Origin: Podospora pseudoanserina
Lineage: Eukaryota; Ascomycota; Sordariomycetes; Sordariales; Podosporaceae
Length of the DNA stretch: 64,000 bases
Direction of reading: 5' to 3'
Assembly: GCF_035222485.1 (NCBI RefSeq)
Contig: NC_085924.1
Span: forward strand, 3,038,001 to 3,102,000
The first letter of the stretch is position 1, and every line of letters starts with the position of its first letter. The notes beneath the pieces were generated by a model that made no database searches, was not told the DNA's origin, and worked only from the letters and a program-made list of their open reading frames with translations. Positions 11,048-22,424 of this stretch are shown in pieces. Made by a program: the position numbers and the translations under genes.

Positions 11048-11777
11048 GTGAGAACATTTGAAACCCGGCGTAGCTCTGCCGAATGGTATTTGAGTAGATA
11101 CTACGAGCATCTCAACGTTCTGGAACCCAGCGAGCCGATCGAAGATTTAGGTGGGTTTCCCTTCCCGATTACCAGTTGTACCTCGATATCTTACACACCT
11201 GCTGTACATGTAGATGCCGCAATTGATGCTGCGGTTTCCGGAACACACCAAAGCCAGCACCTCACTGGACTTAGGGTTTGTGCTAATAGAGTTGCACGGG
11301 ACGTCTTCATGATGCAAGAAATACTCGCCTATATTCAGGAGGTGAGGAGCTCCTCTAACGTGCCGAAGCAGCTTGCCATCCCGGGTATTGTGGCAGAAGG
11401 AAGGTAGGATTATGATTTCAGTTTGCTCCTTTGCCCTTGTCCTCCAATTATACCTGCTAACATCCGCATCTAGTCTCACAAATATCGCTGTTTCCGCATG
11501 GCTTTTCCCAGCGAAGATCGCTATATGGGTCGCGCTGTTATCTATTGGAGTGGCTGTATTAACCGGGATAGTCGGCTACGCCCTATGGCCTCGTGATCTC
11601 AACAAGCACTACCAAAGTAAACAAGCCCGAATACAGATATTGAGGCGTGCAGTGGAGGAGCAGTATGATGTCGTCGAAATCAACAAGCAGCAGACTTTGC
11701 TCAGACCAAAGACTTTTGCACACCTAAAGTCAGATTTGATGTATCACTGGCCAAACGAAGATGAGCTTGAGAGTTGA
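11048..11777 (+). CDS. Unknown single-span membrane protein A1 (paralogue of A2); 5' end unresolved
   Basis: Exons 11048-11150, 11214-11403 and 11474-11777 are in phase. The last two have exactly the same lengths (190 and 304 nt) and intron positions as A2 at 15396-16244. By eye about half the residues match: SAEWYLSRYYEHL, IQEVRSSSNVPKQ, then one membrane segment (WVALLSIGVAVLTGIVGYALW) split from a C-terminal helix ending in HLKSDLMYHWPNEDE. The visible frame begins with GTG just after a CTAAC..CAG acceptor-like sequence, and an in-frame stop lies upstream. Either a further 5' exon exists or A1 has lost the roughly 50-residue N terminus seen in A2. No known family was recognised. Confidence 0.6.
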
Positions 11778-12725
11778 AGTGTGCAGAGGGCAACACGTGC
11801 AAATTTACTTATCGCTGGAATTTACCTGCTCATGCCCGAGGTTGAAAAATTTACATTTGTGATCCTCCTTCCCATTCTGAGGGTGTTGCAAAAGCATTTC
11901 ATCAACGCAACCTGGTAGGTATTTAGATTGGTTCCATTTGCATTAGCTGTTGTCTTGTTGGGCTCATATTCTGATGTTGGTCTTGGAACGGATCGTGAAG
12001 AAGGTACCCACCATGACCACGATTGCGGTCCTTTCTTCCTTGCAGTGGCCTTTTTGGAAAGTTTAAGAATCGGGACGTCCTGAAATGCCCCAAAATGTCT
12101 CACCGTCCTCCCAGCTTCATTTGAGAAGCACTTTGCAACCCCCGGCCCATCTCGAAGCATCTGGAACATTTACCTCCCGCCACCACAATCGCCCATCTTC
12201 CGCCATATGGCGCCTCCCTTGCGCTCACGCACCCCTGGTAGGTCTTTGTTTGCAGCTAACAGTCTGCAATGTCGTAGTTTGTATCGAGAACCTTCGACGG
12301 TCCACTGACCAGGTTGCCGCGATATGGTGATAAACTCTATCCTTTCCCATGGCATATGCCGCCACTAATAATCTACTTTGGAGATTCAGTCGAGATCGCC
12401 TGTCTTTGCCCATAGAGAAGGCATGAGCAAATACTTTCGGACCGTGCCCCAGACACAACAACACCCGATCCTTTCTTCAGCTCGATCTGCTGGACGGTGG
12501 AATCAGCGAAATATCTTTATCCTTGGTTACAAGGTCCTGGTTCAACCCAATTGCGACGATAGCTCATACAAGCCTGGGCTTCTCCCGCTGGTCAGACCGG
12601 TGCCACTGTTCCAACTGCCGGTTCCTCAAGAGCGCTTCTCAGCTTGTCTTTTCAACCCGTCATGTTGATGGTGCAGCTATAAGCTGGTACCTACTCAATC
12701 AAGAAAGAGAAAAACATCCAGGATT
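11778..12725. other. Spacer between convergent A1 and B, no supported gene
   Basis: About 950 bases. Several ORFs of 60-115 codons occur on both strands (for example 11822-12169 minus, 12085-12330 plus), but they overlap and none has a motif, a coherent splice extension or a paralogue in the window. It is longer than the usual spacer between convergent fungal genes. Confidence 0.45.
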
Positions 12726-14826
12726 TTAATCACCAGTGGTTGAGCCCTTCATCTTTGGTGCTGATCGAGCTGGGCCTGCAGGGTTCACTCGGCTTTGACC
12801 GGTCAAGGGGCCTGTCTTTGACTGTTGGCTTTGACGAGATGAGCCGGCGTTCTTTGACGGTCGACTTTGAGGAGATGGGATGTCGTTATTTAACTGGATT
12901 GGCAGAGGCCGCGGTTGTGAACCAGAGGCCTGTTGACTTGGTGCCGCCGGCAAGGAAACGGGTTGTTTTCGCTGCTGCTGTTGACGTTGCTGACCGGGGG
13001 CGCCTTGATTGACAGCTACCGGCGAAGCTCCTCGTGGCTGAGGCTGACGGGGGTTCAACCGTGCTGATGGCGTCGATATGGAACCAATGGCCCGCTGTTT
13101 GGATACTACGGGCTTAGGGTTTTGCGGCCTAGGAGCCGAACGAATCTGGAGCCCCTGCGGCGGTTGAGCGGGAGAATTCGGAGTGAGTCCTTGTCTAGTT
13201 CTGACACGGGCTTCTTTTTGCACTTGAGCTCTCGCGACGAGGAATTCGTTGTACATGTTCAAAACTGTCTCTAGGTTCTTTTCAAGTGCCGGGCGCTGGT
13301 AAGCTTCTCTCTTCAACTGCCGGGTATCTACGCCTAACTGTCGAAGGATCTCGTCACGCTGACCGGATGCACAATGCGACGAATGCAAAGGAAACTGCAG
13401 AACCTGAGAGCTGTAGGTTGCTGCTAAGCAAATGTTGGCATCTGTGAGCGCCTTGCCAAGGTTGATGATGCTCCGGCTAACTGAGATGGGCATTAATACA
13501 ACTAGTCGGTACATCCTGACATTCTGGTGATTACACGGCTGAATCTCGAGAAAGGGGATGATGCTGGCGGTGTGCGGAGATGAAGGGAACTTAGCTACTG
13601 GATGCACATACAACTTTCACACAAGGAGGCATGTTTGTTGCGTTTCCACGCTCCGATGCCCGCTGTTGCGCCGCCTCCTAGAATAGCGCCTGACGCACCG
13701 CCGGCAATGATAAGGCCAGTGCCTCCTGTAAAGAATGTATAAACCATCAAAGCAGCGGCGACCATAACTGCTGTTGCAGTAGCTCCGACCACGGTCTTGG
13801 CTCCATTTGGTGGCCTTAGAATGGTCGGGGTTGCGGCGGCGATGCTCAACATTTGGTCCTCATACGCAGAGAAGAAAATGGTTGCATTCCGGAGCCCTAG
13901 CATCGTCTCGTAAAGTTGCTGGGGTGGGATATCTGTGAATGATATCAGGATACAGTTTCTCTGATGGATGAGGCATTGTGAAGCTTACCCTTTTGTTTGG
14001 GAATTCGGCTCAAGTCCAAGCAGTCTTCAATGTGGCGGATTATGGTGGACATGAGGTCAAGGCAGGGCTCCGCCTTGTTCCAGGCGTTGGTGACGTCCTC
14101 GACCGTCTTGAGTGGTCCGTTGACCTCAGGTTGATTCATTTGTATCGACTTACGAAGCTTATCAAACTCCTGAACCATTGATGACCCCATCATCCACTTG
14201 GCCGGAAGCGTGCGCACCATAGTCGCTAGATCGGCACCTATTGCAGACCCGCGCACAACTTCTAACGCAAGATTGCACCTGATTGAGTCTTTGGGTTAGT
14301 TCGGACATGGTTAAGATTGAAAGCCAGCAGGAGATGTGGTACAGAGGAAGTCCTACATATCAATTGGCGTAATCAGATTTCGTTCCACAACCGTGCTCGT
14401 CCGGACTTCTAGAGACCTCAGGATCCTGATACGGGTATTCTTGTGTACGACCTCCGGCGAAATCTTGCCGACAGGCACCAACACCATGTGGTGTGCCGTC
14501 GAGTTTTGTTGTTTGGCAAGAAAGAATTCCTCAATCTTGGAAGGGAGCACAGCCTCAAAAAGTTCCCTGAGATCAGCCAAGTGATCGTAAACGCGGCGGG
14601 CCCCTTTCACAACTGATCCTTTAAACCGGAAGTTTACTTCCAGAGGAACGAAGCTGTCTTGGTCGTGGATGCTGGTGAGTGAAGTAGGGTGCACTGTCCA
14701 ACCTTTCAGGTCGCAATTCTGCGCCAAGAATTGAGCTGTCCCTTCATTGTCCTTGTAGTTCCATCCTCTGGGAGTGTACCTCCACACCTGCATCAGAAAG
14801 TCGGTGATGACGGTGCTGGTAGACAT
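12726..14826 (-). CDS. Unknown protein B: helical N part, glycine-zipper membrane hairpin, disordered Gln/Pro/Ser tail
   Basis: Proposed exons on the minus strand are 14826-14357, 14278-13989, 13932-13612 and 13480-12726, giving about 611 residues. The first three junctions are well supported (phases 2 and 1, family-like GTAGGA and GTAAGC donors). The last acceptor could instead lie about 25 bases upstream. Residues 1-260 are mixed alpha/beta then helical (LTSIHDQDSFVPLEVNFRF; HIEDCLDLSRIP). Around 300-350 two hydrophobic stretches meet: ATAVMVAAALMVYTFF, then GGTGLIIAGGASGAILGGG, a glycine-zipper-like hairpin. A helical stretch follows, then about 170 residues rich in Gln, Pro, Ser and Arg with no predicted fold. 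No family recognised. The flanking A1 and A2 genes and the divergent promoter with A2 suggest a functional unit. Confidence 0.65.
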
Positions 14827-15395
14827 CCTGATAAGACTGCATTTATGGTTATCGTTGGAAGGTTAGCGAGGTGAGCATGTAGAGACTAGAAGAAAATGGC
14901 TTGAGTTCGATGGTACTTGATGGTCCCGTTCCCACTCATTATAGAGGAAGACTGGAGGCAGGCTTCGAACGGCCATCGTGGTCAAAGATGGCGCAACACG
15001 AAACAGGAGAACCGCCAGAACCGCCAGGAATAGACCGCACCCAACAGTACGTACAGTTTCTGTCTCTGTGGCGGAAAATGATGGGAGACATGCAGTGTTC
15101 AGGGTGCAGTGAAGTGTTACTCTTTACCATGCGCTGAAGTGCAGGTCTGAGACGGCGTTGTTGGCGTGACCCGTTTCACCAGCTCGGCGGCCAATTGAAT
15201 GTTGACCTTGCCGCAGCCCGCAAGTCTAAACTCCATGTTGGACACACAGCTGCTCACGTGACAGCCTGCCCAGCTCATGCAGAAGAGTGGTACCTGGCAT
15301 GTTATCTCCAGCCGCCTTCCTTCCAACGATTCACATCATCGCTACCTTATCATTGTCTCAAACCACCGCGGTCTTTACCATAACCCCATACAATC
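14827..15395. promoter_or_regulatory. Divergent promoter shared by B and A2
   Basis: 569 bases between the B start codon (14826, minus) and the A2 start codon (15396, plus). Short ORFs inside it have no support. A head-to-head arrangement of this length in fungi often means joint regulation. No binding site could be named. Confidence 0.45.
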
Positions 15396-16244
15396 ATGGA
15401 ATCCGACTCACATGTAGAAGTTGTTGAACGCTCCTGGCTTCTTTTGGGCCAAGAAAATCCTGCATTGCCATCACAACAAGGAGGAGCCACAGGGCAACCA
15501 GAGTTGATCGGAGTAACCCCAACTGGCAGAATGATATGGCTGAACTTTGACGCTCATCGACACTCAGCCGAGCACTACATGGAAAGATATTACGAGCACC
15601 ACAGCAGACTGGATTTGAACCAGCCGATCACAGATCTGGGTAAGCCGACATTGTCAACATGCGTATTTGGTATCCCGGAACTAATTGGGAGCAGAAGCGG
15701 CTCTCGACGCGGCTGTCCCTGGATCTGAACACAGCGAGCACCTCTTTGGACTCAAGGTCTGTCTCGATAAGGTCATTCACGATGTGTACCTGATGGAGGA
15801 ACTCCTTACCTATGTTCAGGAGGTAAGGAAAGAGACTGATCGTCCGAAACAATCTGGTATCCCGGGTGTTGCCGCCGCAGGAAGGTATGTCTCTTTCCAT
15901 CTTTTTCCTGTGCTATATCAGCCAACATGAACCTACCTAGCCTTGCCACCATCACCGCCTCCGCGGCCTTTCTCCCGGCGAAGATTGCCACCTGGGTTGC
16001 CTTGTCTTCCGTTGGAGTTGCCGTATCTACCGTGATGGTAGGATGGGCGATATGGCCAAGGGACATCAACAGGCATTACGAAACTCTTCAAGACCAGATA
16101 CAGGCCTTCAGACTTGCGGTGGAACGTTTCGACCAAGCAGAGATCAACAAACAGCAGCAGCGTGTGCTGAGGGGCAACACATATGCGCATCTAAGGTCAG
16201 ACCTTATGTTTCACTGGCCCAATAATGACAACGTATACACATGA
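15396..16244 (+). CDS. Unknown single-span membrane protein A2 (paralogue of A1)
   Basis: Exons 15396-15639, 15695-15884 and 15941-16244 splice in phases 1 and 2 to 245 residues. The start is an ATG with a clean upstream leader. The N-terminal 50 residues are polar and Gln-rich. Then comes NFDAHRHSAEHYMERYYEHH, a helical block (EHLFGLKVCLDKVIHDVYLM), one membrane segment (WVALSSVGVAVSTVMVGWAI) and a charged helix with EINKQQQ, ending in HLRSDLMFHWPNND. The conserved IWPRDIN/LWPRDLN just after the membrane span is shared with A1. No signal peptide is seen, so the N terminus is likely cytosolic. I do not recognise the family. The 490 bases after it, up to 16734, hold no supported gene. Confidence 0.72.
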
Positions 16245-16734
16245 TACGTAGAGATATGGACGCCAAGCATGTAACAAAGCGCTCCTGGGAGGAGTCAAAT
16301 CATACAGCAGCTCATAGTTGCATCGTCCAAGCATGAAATGCTTCCAGGTTCTTCGCGCTGTTGCAATGCCACTCGGTTACCCTTGAACCCCTTTTTTCAT
16401 AATCTGCTTGCTTACATTGAGTTCACTTACCCCAATGTCCCCGCATGGAACGACACGGCCCTGACCCAATCATGATTCCCCAACATTCTGCATCTGCCGA
16501 TTAGCCCGTTGTCAATAGTACCATTCGGATATTCAACCAGAGCCAGACGAGTTGGGGTCAGCCGTGTGAACTGCTTGCCGTTCTCCGAGACCCCTCACTA
16601 AGATCCACCACTGTTGTGATTGGACCCTCCGGATTGCAATGCAGATACATAACTCGAATGACATCCACCTCACTCACCATCCATTATCCAATAATCTCGC
16701 AAAGACCCCCAATCACAGAGAAATCTAACTGACC

Positions 16735-17754
16735 ATGGAGCAAGAATTCGCGGAACTCAAGAAGCAGGTCGAAACGCTGCAGAAGGAGCTCAGCCGGGTT
16801 TCAGGCAAGTTTGTTATCAGGTCTTGATAAAAGGCCACACACTAACCAAAGTTCCCTCCAGACGAGGCCGAAGTCCGCAAAACCCACTTCAAGTATGGCT
16901 ACTATCTCGACAAGTGTCTCTACAACGAGGTAAGTCACTCTCGTTCATTCATCTCTCTCCTCAAGGTTGCCAACACCCCAAAAGGTAGTTGATATGTTCT
17001 CCGACCACCCCGACGCCTATGTCGAGTTTCTCGGCGGCCGCTACCGCGGCAAAGCCGGCATCGCCCGCCTCTACCAGGGCCGTTTCCAACAATCCTTTGT
17101 CAATGGCCGCAACGGCCCAGTCGAAGGCTGGCTATTGGACCACCTCATGATGCAAGAGATTGTCGACGTCGACTCCACTGGGAAACACGCCTGGTGTCGG
17201 ATGCGTGCACTCATGCAAGCTGGCACACATGAGTCGATTGAGGAGTATTACCCGTTAGTGTCACCGCAAAAGGCCGGCTAGAGAGAAGATACTGACAAAT
17301 AGACAGCCGCGGGCATCGTCAGTGGTGGGAGGGGGGTCTCTACGAGAACGAGTACATCAAGGAGGATGGAGTGTGGAAGCTGTTTAGGTACCGGTACTTC
17401 CCCTTTTGGCATGCAGAGCACGAGAAGGGGTGGAGCCACACGAAGAAAGAGTACATCCCTTTTGCGAGGTCCACATTTCCTGAGAACCCTGATGGGCCGG
17501 ATGAGCTCGTCGAGCAGAGGAGCTTGTGGCCGGACACACGGGTGGTCCCCTTCCATTACCCAAATCCCGTAACTGGGAAAAGGGTAAAGCCTGATGATCT
17601 CAGGGCCCCGCGGTATGGGGAGCCGGTGGAGACGAGTGAGCCTGCGCTGGTGTTGGATCTGCCGAAGGATCAGAAGAGAGAGGGGGCGGAGATGAGGGAA
17701 CCCAAGGTGGGGGAGAAGGTCTTGCCTGAGCTGGTCCAATTCAAGGCAGAATAA
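16735..17754 (+). CDS. SnoaL/NTF2-like fold protein with long C-terminal extension
   Basis: Four exons (16735-16804, 16862-16929, 16985-17253, 17307-17754) give 284 residues. Intron 1 uses a GC-AG boundary with the strong GCAAGT donor; introns 2 and 3 are GT-AG. A short N-terminal coiled coil (MEQEFAELKKQVETLQKE) leads into a SnoaL_4-like domain: YGYYLDKCLYNEVVDMFSDH, then YRGKAGI, LLDHLMMQEIVDVD and YPRGHRQWWEGGLYENEY. A polar tail of about 100 residues follows. The NTF2-like fold serves as cyclase, dehydratase or hydrolase on small molecules. The conserved aromatic/His residues fit a ligand pocket, but no reaction can be assigned. It is 455 bases upstream of, and co-directional with, a carotenoid oxygenase. 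Confidence 0.8.
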
Positions 17755-18208
17755 AGCAGCTTGCTTTCAGGGGCTGTTTTTAGGGGTGTTTGCTTTAGCT
17801 GCACAATTGACATTTTGATTTGAGCACATCTTGACAAATGTTTTGCTTCCGTGTCTTTTGTCTTTTTGAGTGCATGCTTATCTGACACTGACAAGGCCTG
17901 ACAGTTGCCGAGTTGGGGTCAAGCTACCCCCCTTCTGATCCCCCGCACGTACCTAGCTTACCCGGGGACCCTTTGCCGGGAAGAATAATCCCCCACCTGG
18001 ATCTCGAAACCATCCGATCTACCGTCGGAGGTTTAATTTGGACGATTTGAGGGTGTCGCCACTTTCGTGATGGTTTGCGGGGTTGAGCTCACCCCTGAAG
18101 ATCCGCACAGTGGATCTGGAACAGCAACACTTCTTCTATCCACCCTCCCCTAGTCTTCTTCTCACTCATCGCAACAAGCAAAAAGTAAACAAACCACTTC
18201 AGGAAAAA

Positions 18209-20070
18209 ATGGCACACATCTTCCACCTTGCCCCCCACATCGACACCTCCCCAAACTACAGCAACAATGAGCTCACCTCCCCAGAAAAGGTCGCCTTCCC
18301 TAAAACAGACGCCTTCCGGTCTATGAACGCCCCCTCGAGGTTCGAAGGCTCCGTCTTCAACCTCGAAGTCACCGGCACCATCCCACCCGACATCTCCGGC
18401 ACGTTTTACCGCGTTCAGCCTGACCACCGCTTTCCCCCTTTGTACGAAGACGACATCCATTTCAACGGCGACGGCTCCGTAACCGCCATCCGCATCGCCA
18501 ACGGCCACGCCGACTTCCAGCAAAAGTATGTCGAGACCGATCGATACAAACACGAGACCGCCGCGAGGAGGTCGCTGTTTGGGAAGTACCGCAACCCCTA
18601 CACAGACAATGAATCTGTCAAGGGCGTCATCCGCACCGCTTCAAACACCAATATTGTTTTCTGGAGGGGGATGCTGCTTGCCATGAAGGAGGATGGGCCC
18701 CCCTTCGCGATGGACCCCGACACACTCGAGACGTTGGGACGGTATGACTTTGAAGGGCAAATCCTTTCCCCTACTTTTTGTGCGCATCCAAAGTTTGACC
18801 CTGATACGGGGGAGATGGTCTGCTTTGCTTATGAATGTGGTGGTGACGGGGCGGATTGCGGGGTTGATGTGGCTGTTTGGACGGTGGATATGGATGGGAA
18901 GAAGACGCAGGAGGGGTGGTATAAAGCCCCGTTTGCGGGTATGATTCATGATGCTGGGTTGACGAAGAATTATCTCGTTTTAGCGTTGACCCCGATCAAG
19001 ATGAAGTTGGAGAGACTGAAGCAGGGAAAGAATAAATTTGCGTGGGACCCGGAGGAGGATCAGTGGTATGCCGTGGTCCCGAGGAGGGGGACAGGGGATC
19101 CTGGAGAGATTACCTGGTTTAGAGGTGACAACGGTATGTGCTTGCTGTCTGGAGCTTCACAGTCTCTGAGGATAACTGCTAACAAGGTCAAGCTTTCCAT
19201 GGACATGTTGCCGGCGCGTATGAGCTAGCCTCAGGAGAAATAGTCTTTGACTTGACGGTTGCCGATGGAAACGTTTTCTTCTTCTTCCCACCAGACAAGA
19301 ACGTCACACCCTCCGCGGACAGCATTGCGAAGAGAAACAAGCTCAGCTCGCCAACCACGCGATGGATCTTTGATCCCAAGGCCAAAAAGTCGGCTATCCG
19401 GACACCTGAGGCAGGGGATTCTGACGTTTGGGTGGCGGATGAGCGTGTCAAACCAGCGGTTGTTTGGCTGACCAACGGGGAGTTCTCACGAATCGATGAT
19501 CGGTATGTAACCAAGCCCTACCGTCACTTCTGGCAAGCCGTCGTAGATCCGACAAGACCGTACGACTTTGCCAAGTTGGGACCGCCTGCCGGCGGGTTGT
19601 TCAATTCTCTGGGCCACTACGCATGGGGACCCGAGCATTACCACACCGGCTCAACAACATCATCTGTGACAAACGGAGAGACCAAGAAAGAAAAGGCTGG
19701 CTTGGAGGACGTGTACTTTCCTGGGCCAACCATGACCTTCCAAGAGCCGACCTTCATCCCAAAGGAAGAAGGGGCGGAAGGCGAGGGATACCTCATCGCG
19801 CTGCTGAATCACTTGGATGTGCTGAGAAATGATGTTTTGATCTTTGACGCACAGAACTTGAGCCAAGGTCCGCTTGCGGTGATTCACCTGCCGTTGAAGC
19901 TCAAATTGGGGTTGCATGGTAACTGGGTCGATAACAAGGACATCGAGGAGTGGAAGGCAAGGAGAGAGGCAACTGGCGATGTTGGGCCGGTGAAGGTGGC
20001 TAGTGAACCACTACCATGGCAGAAGAAGTTCCAGTCAGGGCAGGCAAATGGCCAAGAGAGGAGCTTTTAA
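18209..20070 (+). CDS. Carotenoid-cleavage / stilbene dioxygenase (RPE65 family), copy 1
   Basis: Two exons, 18209-19133 and 19193-20070, with a 59-bp intron in phase 1, encode 600 residues. ATG at 18209 is preferred over the longer open frame, whose extra 42 codons begin without an ATG. The four iron-binding histidines of the seven-bladed propeller are all visible: [25 protein letters not shown] and LHGNWVD near the C terminus. The family cleaves a C=C bond in carotenoids or in stilbenes such as lignostilbene and resveratrol, using Fe(II) and O2. Fungal members of this length are mostly annotated as lignostilbene dioxygenases. Absence of other carotenoid genes nearby favours an aromatic or stilbene substrate, but that is inference. 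The second copy is at 51.2 kb. Confidence 0.9.
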
Positions 20071-20611
20071 ATAAAGGGAGGAGATAATGATGTTGAACTG
20101 GGCTACTTCTACAGCTTCTCCTGATGGCGGAGTAAATACCCATTCACCTCTGATAGTTCTGATGATGAATTTGAGTCAGAGCAACAAGATAGTAGGCATC
20201 TCCGGCGTTCTAAGACGCTTAATTGTGCAGCTGCCCCTGTGAGAATTGAACATTCGCACAGGATGACAAACCGTGCAAAAGGCGATCTACATAACCTGGT
20301 AGTGAGTTGGAGACAATACATTACACACAGCCATCTTACCTCAACAAACAAACAAATAAATAAAAAAGGTTCTACTAATAGGGGCGCGTCACCTCCAAGA
20401 TGAACAATGACGTCTCCCACATGTGTTGTCCTCCTTTGTGAACACTCATAAACTTTCCAACATCAGTACACCCGTGGCAACAACAATATTCCCCTAACAC
20501 CCCAGCCATTTACCAACTTGGTCCTTACACACCTCCCACGCCAACAGGAGGAGGCGACGATTCGCCAAGTTCTTCAATCTCCGCCTTATCTCAGCTTCCT
20601 GACCCTTCTGC
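20071..20611. other. Intergenic region, nothing recognised
   Basis: About 540 bases with A-rich and CA-rich patches near 20340-20365. No gene, RNA or repeat could be supported. Confidence 0.4.
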
Positions 20612-21346
20612 TCACACGCGCCTGCCACCGACACGGACATCAGCGCCTGGGAACGCAAGCCCCGTGTTTTTGCGCTTGCTGGCGACGGCGATGTCTTGAG
20701 CTGGGATGGCGTCCATGCCCCGCGTCTTTGATTTTTTGCCAGCGTTGGCATCTCCATTCCCAACATCGGCCAGGTCCCGTTTGCGCTTCCCAGTTGCCAC
20801 TTGAACTTGGCGACTATGACCTTGAGCCTTGAGCTCTTGACCAGTGACTTTCCCATCCTTGCCAGCATCGCCCGTGTTGGTTGGGATACTGCCGCAGTTG
20901 ATGGCGTTGGCACTAACGCTGACATCATTAATTTCGACCTTGACGATGTCCCCGGCGACACCACTGTCCTTGTTGCCACCAAGACCAGGCTTAATACCAG
21001 CACTGCTATCCAGAGGAACGAAGATGCAGTTCTCGATGATCCAGTCTTCATACCGTTTGCCCGTTTCATGAAGTAACTCACTCTCGGCAGCCTGTTCCGA
21101 CATCTCATCATCCACGTCCCTCATCATTTGCGGCATGTTTCTAGTCATCTTCCAAACTTCCATTCTGGCGTCGGCCACCTGTTTTCTAGCCCTGCTCAGC
21201 TCGATTGCCTCGGCCTTTTCTTTTGAAATGGCATTGACTCAATTCTTCGATGATGTGGTTGAAGACGGGCCGGTTGTCGTGTTTGGGACGGCTGGCGCCA
21301 CAGCACTGCCCACTATCACGTTAGGCATGTTAGTAGGGTGTGCCAT
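20612..21346 (-). pseudogene. Decayed gene for an unknown Lys/Asp-rich protein
   Basis: Minus-strand coding-like sequence begins at an ATG at 21346. It reads through a Ser/Thr-rich leader into a helical part (EAIELSRARKQVADARMEVW), then RYEDWIIENCIFVPL and a basic tail (GKRKRDLADVGNGD). It is interrupted by about one in-frame stop, arising at what looks like a CGA-to-TGA site. It lies directly downstream of the RNase H-like pseudogene, one frame apart, and could be a separate gene or a later part of the same one. Function unknown. Confidence 0.4.
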
Positions 21347-21494
21347 CGCTGCCACCTAGGCATAAGTCAAACGCTGTCGAGTTGAGAGCGATGGCAATGA
21401 CGGTCCGGGCACACTGAATGTGAACGCAGGGCCAGTGTCTGATGAGGCCGGACCAATGGTGGCGGATGGGACCGTTGAGGGTGGCGTGGGGAAC

Positions 21495-22424
21495 TTATAG
21501 CGACGGTCGTCGTCTGCATCGAAGAGGTGCTTGACTTCCGTTGTAGGGGTTTGAGACTGGGGGACCGGTGAGGATTCTCTGACCATCTACCTGGTACATG
21601 CTCTCCTCTGGCCAGTGTCTGATTTTGACTAGCAAACCTGTCGGCGGTGTCGTGGGGCTCCATTTGGTGCCCGGGCAGCCAAACATACTTGCAGCTGATA
21701 AAAACACCCGGGACAACTGGGACTCTCTCAGCGCCCTCTCTTTGTCATGAATGTCCTGGATCAATCATGTTTCCAGCGGCCCTCTGAGTTTGTCCTTGCC
21801 CAGCACCTTGTTGAGAGCGTTTAGGCAATCTGTGTGGACGATGACGCTGGCAGCAAGTGATCTCTCAATGGTAGCCAATGTCCCAAGTCTTCTGACAATT
21901 GTCTGAACCTCAAATATGGCCAACATCAATGTCACTAACATGGCCACAAGCTCGGTGTACTCAGGTGAGAATGTCCGTCCCAACTTCCACCCACCAGCAA
22001 CGTGTTGGGCGGGTTTGTAAACGCTGGTTATGTCATGCCGTTTGTAGGCTATGCCAATTCCTCCAAGGCTATACCTGCCAGCGTAACGCGCGATAGATCC
22101 GTCACAAAAGAATGCCAATTGAATGCACAACGGCGAGGGTACATGGACCGAAGCCCTGTGGGCAGCCTCTAAGGCGTCCTTGTGTTCTTGCCACGTTGGT
22201 TCGGTGCCGGTGAACACGAAAATGTCTCTTGCGGTGTCATTATCCTCAGTTCCAGTCGTCTGTTAGGCGGTGGTATGGTTGCCAGCACCATCTTGCATGG
22301 CGGCAAGGGCAGTGGCGACCACCTCTGGGTTTGGCAAGGAAGCGGGGGGAGTCGTAATCGGGGTGGGCTCCGGATTCTGGACGGCGAGGCTGCCTGTCGT
22401 GCTGGCTTGGTCTTCGACAAACAT
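21495..22424 (-). pseudogene. RNase H-like domain protein, broken
   Basis: Minus-strand frame from an ATG at 22424 with a Pro/Thr-rich leader. It is followed by an RNase H-type fold: LAFFCDGSIARYAG (first Asp strand), GGIGIAYK, EYTELVAMLVTL (Glu helix) and ASVIVHTDCLNALNKV (second Asp). The order and spacing match the catalytic D-E-D of RNase HI-like folds. The frame carries about two in-frame stops, and the region after the last Asp has drifted, so it is probably not functional. Whether this is a host RNase H-like gene or the remnant of a mobile element cannot be decided here. Confidence 0.5.

Noticed and set aside
20494-21111. 205-codon minus-strand ORF overlapping the decayed gene
   Set aside because: Its translation is a hydrophobic, low-sense frame; the alternative frame (20612-21346) has coherent helical and basic segments.
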